A DNA stretch of 64,000 nt from Parietichytrium sp. I65-24A. Its lineage: Eukaryota; Sar; Bigyra; Thraustochytrida; Thraustochytriidae. A program made the translations under genes and the position numbers. Each line of letters starts with the position of its first letter. Position 1 is the first letter of the stretch. The notes under the pieces were generated by a model. The model had not been told where the DNA came from. It made no database searches and worked only from the letters and a program-made list of their open reading frames with translations. Shown piece after piece: positions 60,061 to 64,000 of this stretch. The stretch spans positions 186,001 through 250,000 of the forward strand of contig BLSF01000053.1 in the NCBI GenBank assembly GCA_012862575.1, in the 5' to 3' direction.

Positions 60061-60320
60061 GGATGACGGACTCCTAACGACATCACTACTAAATGACGTA
60101 GCAGCTTGTTAAAATGCAAGGACTACTAATAGCAGTCGTATATATGCCTTTAGCAGCTGTTGTGAAAATGTAGGATAGACTTAGACAAAATTGTAATGAA
60201 TAATGCATTGCTCATCAATGGTCATTTCATTCACATTCATGTTCAAGTGAAAGAAAGAGAGAGAGAAAGAAAGAAAGACAGATAAAGAGGGAGAGACGTG
60301 ACAAGAGAAGGAAAGCAAAG
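60061..60320. other. 5' flank of the LRR array gene
   Basis: 260 bp with GAAAGAAAGA-type repeats (60248-60290) just before the start codon. This is presumably the promoter and 5' UTR. Confidence 0.5.
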
Positions 60321-63300
60321 ATGGGGCGTTTCGAGGACGTTGAATTGGATGAAATGCCGCCATTGAGTTGGATGTCGGGGACGTTGGAAGATGCGCTTGA
60401 GGCGATGGGGCGAGAAAGTGCCGTGATGTGAGTGGTTGTGACTTTGTTGCCTGACGGCCAAGGGTGTCAGGGTGAGTTGCCTTACTTGGTCTTTTCTTCC
60501 GCGCACAGGGTTGTTCGTCTTTTCCAACATTCGCTGGGGCCGAGCGCAGCGATGAAGCTTGCGTTGGCAATCCATGGCAACCAAATGCTCCAATACTTAT
60601 CGTGAGTCACGAAGTTGTTTTGAGAATTCTGATGTGAAGGTTAGAGCTTCAGGACATAGTTCGATACCTTTACCGACTTTGGTTATGCTCTGCGATTGAC
60701 AATATTTTTTGTCGTTTCTGGAAATAGTCTTGACGGCCATGACATTGGAGATGAAGGGGTATCGGCGATTGGTCGCGCGTTGGAGAAGAACACTGCGCTG
60801 GTTGCATTGGAGTACGTGTGAAGTTGGTCCCGGTATCGCAAAGATACTCGAGCACCTTTATCGAAACTGTTCGTGCTTTGCGGCTGACGACTTTCTTGTC
60901 GTTTCTGGAAATAGTCTTGTCAGCAATGGCATTGGCGCGGAAGGAGCATCAGCGATCGGTCGCGTGTTGGAGAAAAACACTCTGCTGAAGTCATTGAAGT
61001 ACGTGAGACGTTGGCCCCGGTATCGCGAAATACTCGAGTTCTTTATCGAACCTGTTCGTAATTTGCGACTAATAATTCTCTTGTCATTTCTGAAATAGTC
61101 TTGAAGGCAATGGCATTGGCCATGAAGGAGCATCAGCGATCGCTTGCGCGTTGGAGAAAAACACGGTGCTGACGTTCTTGAGGTACGCGTAACCTTGACC
61201 CCGATTCTGTGGTGTGCTCGAGCACCTCAAACGAACCTGTTCGTGCTTTGCGGCTGACATCTTTCTTGGCATTTCTGGAAATAGTCTTGGTGGTAATGGC
61301 ATTGGTGCCGAAGGAGCATCAGCGATCTCTCACGCGTTGGAGAAGAACTCTGCGCTGACTTCATTGAAGCACGTGTGACGTTGGCCCCGGTATCGCACAA
61401 AACTTGAGTACCTTTACTGTACCTGTTTGTGCTTTGCGGCTGACTTTTTTTTAATCGTTTCTGGGAATAGTCTTGTCGACAATCAAATTGGAGATGAAGG
61501 AGCATCTGCGATCGGTCTCGCATTGAAGAAAAACACAGCTCTGACGTCCTTGGAGTACGTTTGACATCGGCCCCCGTTTCGAGAAATACCCTAGTACTGA
61601 ACTTGTTTGTGCTTTGCGACGGACGATGTTGTTGTCATTTCTGGAAATAGTCTTTCCAGGAGTAGCATCGGCGACGAGGGAGTTTCAGCGATGGGTGTCG
61701 CATTGGAGAAGAACACTGCGCTGGCGTCCTTACGGTACGTGTGACTTTGGCCCTAATTTCGGGACTTACTCAGGCAAGACTACTGAACTCGTTTGTGCTT
61801 TGTCGTTCCTTAAACAGTCTTCGGGAAAATTATATTCGCGGTGAAGGAGCAACAGCGATCGGGCGCTTGTTGGCGAAGAACACTGCGCTGACTTCATTGA
61901 AGTACGTGTGACGTTGGCCTTGGTATCGCGAAATATCGAGTACATTTATCGAACATGCTCGTTCATTGCGGCTGACGGTTTCTTGCCATTTTGGGATATA
62001 GTCTTGTCATGAATTATATTGGCAATGAAGGAGCATCGGCGATCGTTCGCATGTTGGAGCAGAATACTGTGCTGACTTCATTGAAGTACGTGTGGCGTTG
62101 GCCCCCGTATCGCGAAATACTCGAGTACCTTTCTCAAACCCGTTTGTGCTTTTCGGCTAACAAATTTCTTGTTGTTTCTGGGAATAGTCTTTCCGACAAT
62201 CGCATTGGCGATGGAGGCGCGTCAGCGATCGGCCGCATGTTGGAGAAGAACACTATGCTGGTTTCATTGAAGTACGTGTGACGTTGGCCCTGGTAACGCG
62301 AATACTCGCGTACCTTTGTTGAACCTGTTCGTGCTTTGCGGCTGACGAATTTCTTGTCATTCCTGGAATTAGTCTTGACTCCAATAATATTGAAGATGAA
62401 GGAGGATCGGCGATCGGTCGCGCGTTGGAGAAGAATACTGCGCTAGCGTTCTTGAGGCACGTGTGACATTGGCCCCGGGTTCGTGATGTACTCGAGCCCT
62501 TTTACCCAACTTGTTTGTGCTTTGCGGCTGACGTTTTTTTGTCGTTTCCTGCACTAGTCTTAATCACAATGACATTGGAGGTAAAGGAGCATTAGCCATC
62601 AGTTGCGCGCTGAAGAAAAACACAGCGCTGACGTCCTTGAAGTATGTTTGAAATTCGCCCCCGTTTCAAGTTACCTTAGTGCTTGTGCTTTGCGGCTGAC
62701 GAATTTCTTGTCATTCCTGGAATTAGTCTTGACTCCAATAATATTGAAGATGAAGGAGGATCAGCGATTGGTCTCGCATTGGAGAAGAACAGCACGCTGG
62801 TGTCCTTGAGGTACGTTTGACTCTGGCCCTTCTTTCGTGAAGTACTCAAGTCTACTGAACTCGTTTGTGCTTTGCGGCTGACGACAATAATGTCGTTCCT
62901 GAAAAAAGTCTTCGGAGTGATTCCATTGGGAATGAAGGAGCATTAGCGATCGGTGTTGCGTTGGAGAAGAATATTGCGCTGACCTCTTTGGAGTAAGTGT
63001 GGCGTTGGACCCGATTTTGTGAATTTCTCGAGTTCCTTTACTGAACTAGTTTGTGCTTTTCCGGCTTACAATATATTTGTCATTCTGGAAATAGTCTTCG
63101 CTACAATTATAGTATCGGCGGCGAAGGAGCATCGGCGATCGGTATTGCGTTGGAGAAGAATACTGCGCTGACGTCCTTGAGGTAAGTGCAACGTTGGTCA
63201 CGGTCTCGTGAATCGCTCGAGTAGCCTTACTGAACGTGTTTGTGCTTTGCGGCTGACTTTTGCATGTATATGAATAGTCTCCCTCTGAATGACGTTAGCG

Positions 63301-63371
63301 ATGAATTTGAATCAAAGATGTATGCCGCTTTGGATAGGAACGCTGCGCTGGTGTCCTTGCAGTACGTATGA
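60321..63371 (+). CDS. Multi-exon LRR protein, one 28-residue LRR per exon
   Basis: Predicted exons: 60321-60427, 60509-60601, then fifteen LRR exons, 60728-60811, 60915-60998, 61099-61182, 61285-61368, 61471-61554, 61651-61734, 61818-61901, 62002-62085, 62188-62271, 62373-62456, 62558-62641, 62727-62810, 62909-62992, 63095-63181 and 63278-63361, ending at TGA 63369-63371. Fourteen LRR exons are exactly 84 nt and one is 87; all introns are phase 2, so any exon can be lost or gained in frame. The conceptual product is 490 residues. Each repeat follows L-x-x-N-x-I-G-x-E-G-A-S-A-I-G-x-x-L-E-K-N-T-x-L-x-S-L, the ribonuclease-inhibitor/NLRC3 type. The N-terminal 67 residues are acidic (MGRFEDVELDEMPPLSW) and have no known fold. 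No internal stops are seen. Decayed units follow, so the true 3' end could be further on. The role is unknown; a protein-binding solenoid is likely. Confidence 0.85.
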
Positions 63372-64000
63372 CGCTGGTCCATATTTCGTGAAAAACCTCA
63401 GTACCTTTACTGACTGACCTTGTTGTGCTTTGCGGCAAACAAAATTTACCCTTGTGTGGAAAAAAAATTATTTATTCCTGAAGAAGAAGACCGCTCTGTC
63501 CGCTTTAGAGCAGACGTGGCTATGGCCTCGCTTTCATGAAAAGCTCGCGTGCCTTCTAGATCCGACCTTGCTCCAGCTTTGCGGCTGTCGGTCTATTTTC
63601 GTTTCATGGGAATAATCTCGAGACAATTGGAGTGGACCGCGTCTCGTTGGAGAAAAACAATGCGCTGATCACTCTGAACTCGTGTGTGATCAGTTTCGGA
63701 AACATCAATCCGGGCGCTACTCAATGCGGGGAAGTCTTTCGCATCATTCAAATCACTGAACGTTTTGTTTCTTTATTCCTGACAATAATTCGTCTTGCGA
63801 TTGTTTTACAAGTACGGCGCCAGGCTCGCGCTTGCGCACAGACACTTCCATTAACGTGGCCCCAGTCTCTTCGAGTCTCATTCGTCTGGCACCGACTCTG
63901 GACTAGTCCGCTCATCAATACTCACCATGAATGCATCACATCAAGTAACTCTTTCCTTGCTCTCGCTGGAAAGGCACAAGAAATTTACACAAACAGAAAT
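63372..64000. other. decayed LRR units and window end
   Basis: 629 bp. A truncated unit at about 63480-63508 (KKKTALSAL) and another at about 63611-63679 (LETIGVDRVSLEKNNALITL) share the array's pattern but lack proper splice sites or a full repeat. The last 300 bp show nothing recognisable. The LRR family may continue beyond the window. Confidence 0.55.

Noticed and set aside
60709-61098. 129-residue frame across two LRR units
   Set aside because: It begins out of frame and reads through introns; the spliced model explains the repeat exactly.
1-64000. tRNA, rRNA, CRISPR, LTR or virus-like elements
   Set aside because: No tRNA arm patterns, rRNA stretches, spaced identical repeats, long terminal repeats, or capsid, integrase or polymerase motifs were seen by eye; a tRNAscan or profile search could still find something missed.

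Overview
The window looks like nuclear DNA of a flagellated protist, most likely a stramenopile and perhaps a labyrinthulomycete (thraustochytrid-like). The evidence is GT-AG introns of about 70-320 nt, a eukaryotic-type ribosomal protein uL5/RPL11, a COPI zeta subunit, GSK3, a mitochondrial carrier, an outer-dynein-arm docking protein (so a motile flagellum), and a huge surface protein with a Pro-Thr stalk of the APTxAPT kind common in stramenopiles. Genes are spaced widely: about 16 in 64 kb, many without introns, separated by long intergenic stretches full of micro- and minisatellites. I saw no rRNA, tRNA, CRISPR array, or recognisable transposon or virus-like element. The taxonomic call is inference.

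Layout. 0-11 kb: the 3' part of an IQ-motif coiled-coil gene (+), an LRR gene (-), a long acidic coiled-coil gene (+), a doubtful two-exon gene, and a secreted spondin-domain gene (+). 11-16 kb: coatomer zeta (-), 3 kb of repeat-rich DNA, GSK3 (+). 16.8-27.9 kb: one intronless gene (-) for a 3,686-residue multi-pass surface protein. 28-36 kb: a PrpF-family isomerase with one intron (+), a CCDC151/ODA10-like gene (-), a small single-pass membrane protein (-). 37-46 kb: an organellar pseudouridine synthase (+), an oxoglutarate-carrier-like gene with one intron (+), and a shikimate kinase / dehydroquinase-like / shikimate dehydrogenase fusion (+). 46-54 kb: a two-domain glycosyltransferase (-), a broken coding region in three overlapping frames (-), RPL11 (+) with its start codon alone in exon 1, and a weak spliced candidate (-). 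54-64 kb: an ankyrin-repeat gene (+), then a tandem array in which each LRR is its own 84-nt exon.

The most unusual parts are the LRR exon array at 60.3-63.4 kb (15 in-phase repeat exons at about 185-bp spacing, with similar introns), the giant surface protein with four tandem copies of an unnamed lectin-like module, and the shikimate fusion whose middle domain seems to have lost its catalytic residues. No operon-like functional clustering is evident; neighbours look functionally unrelated, as usual for a nuclear genome. Several long frames begin with TTG or GTG only; for these I chose the first in-frame ATG, so the coordinates given for the giant protein, GSK3, PrpF, the ODA10-like protein and the first LRR protein are shorter than the maximal open frames.
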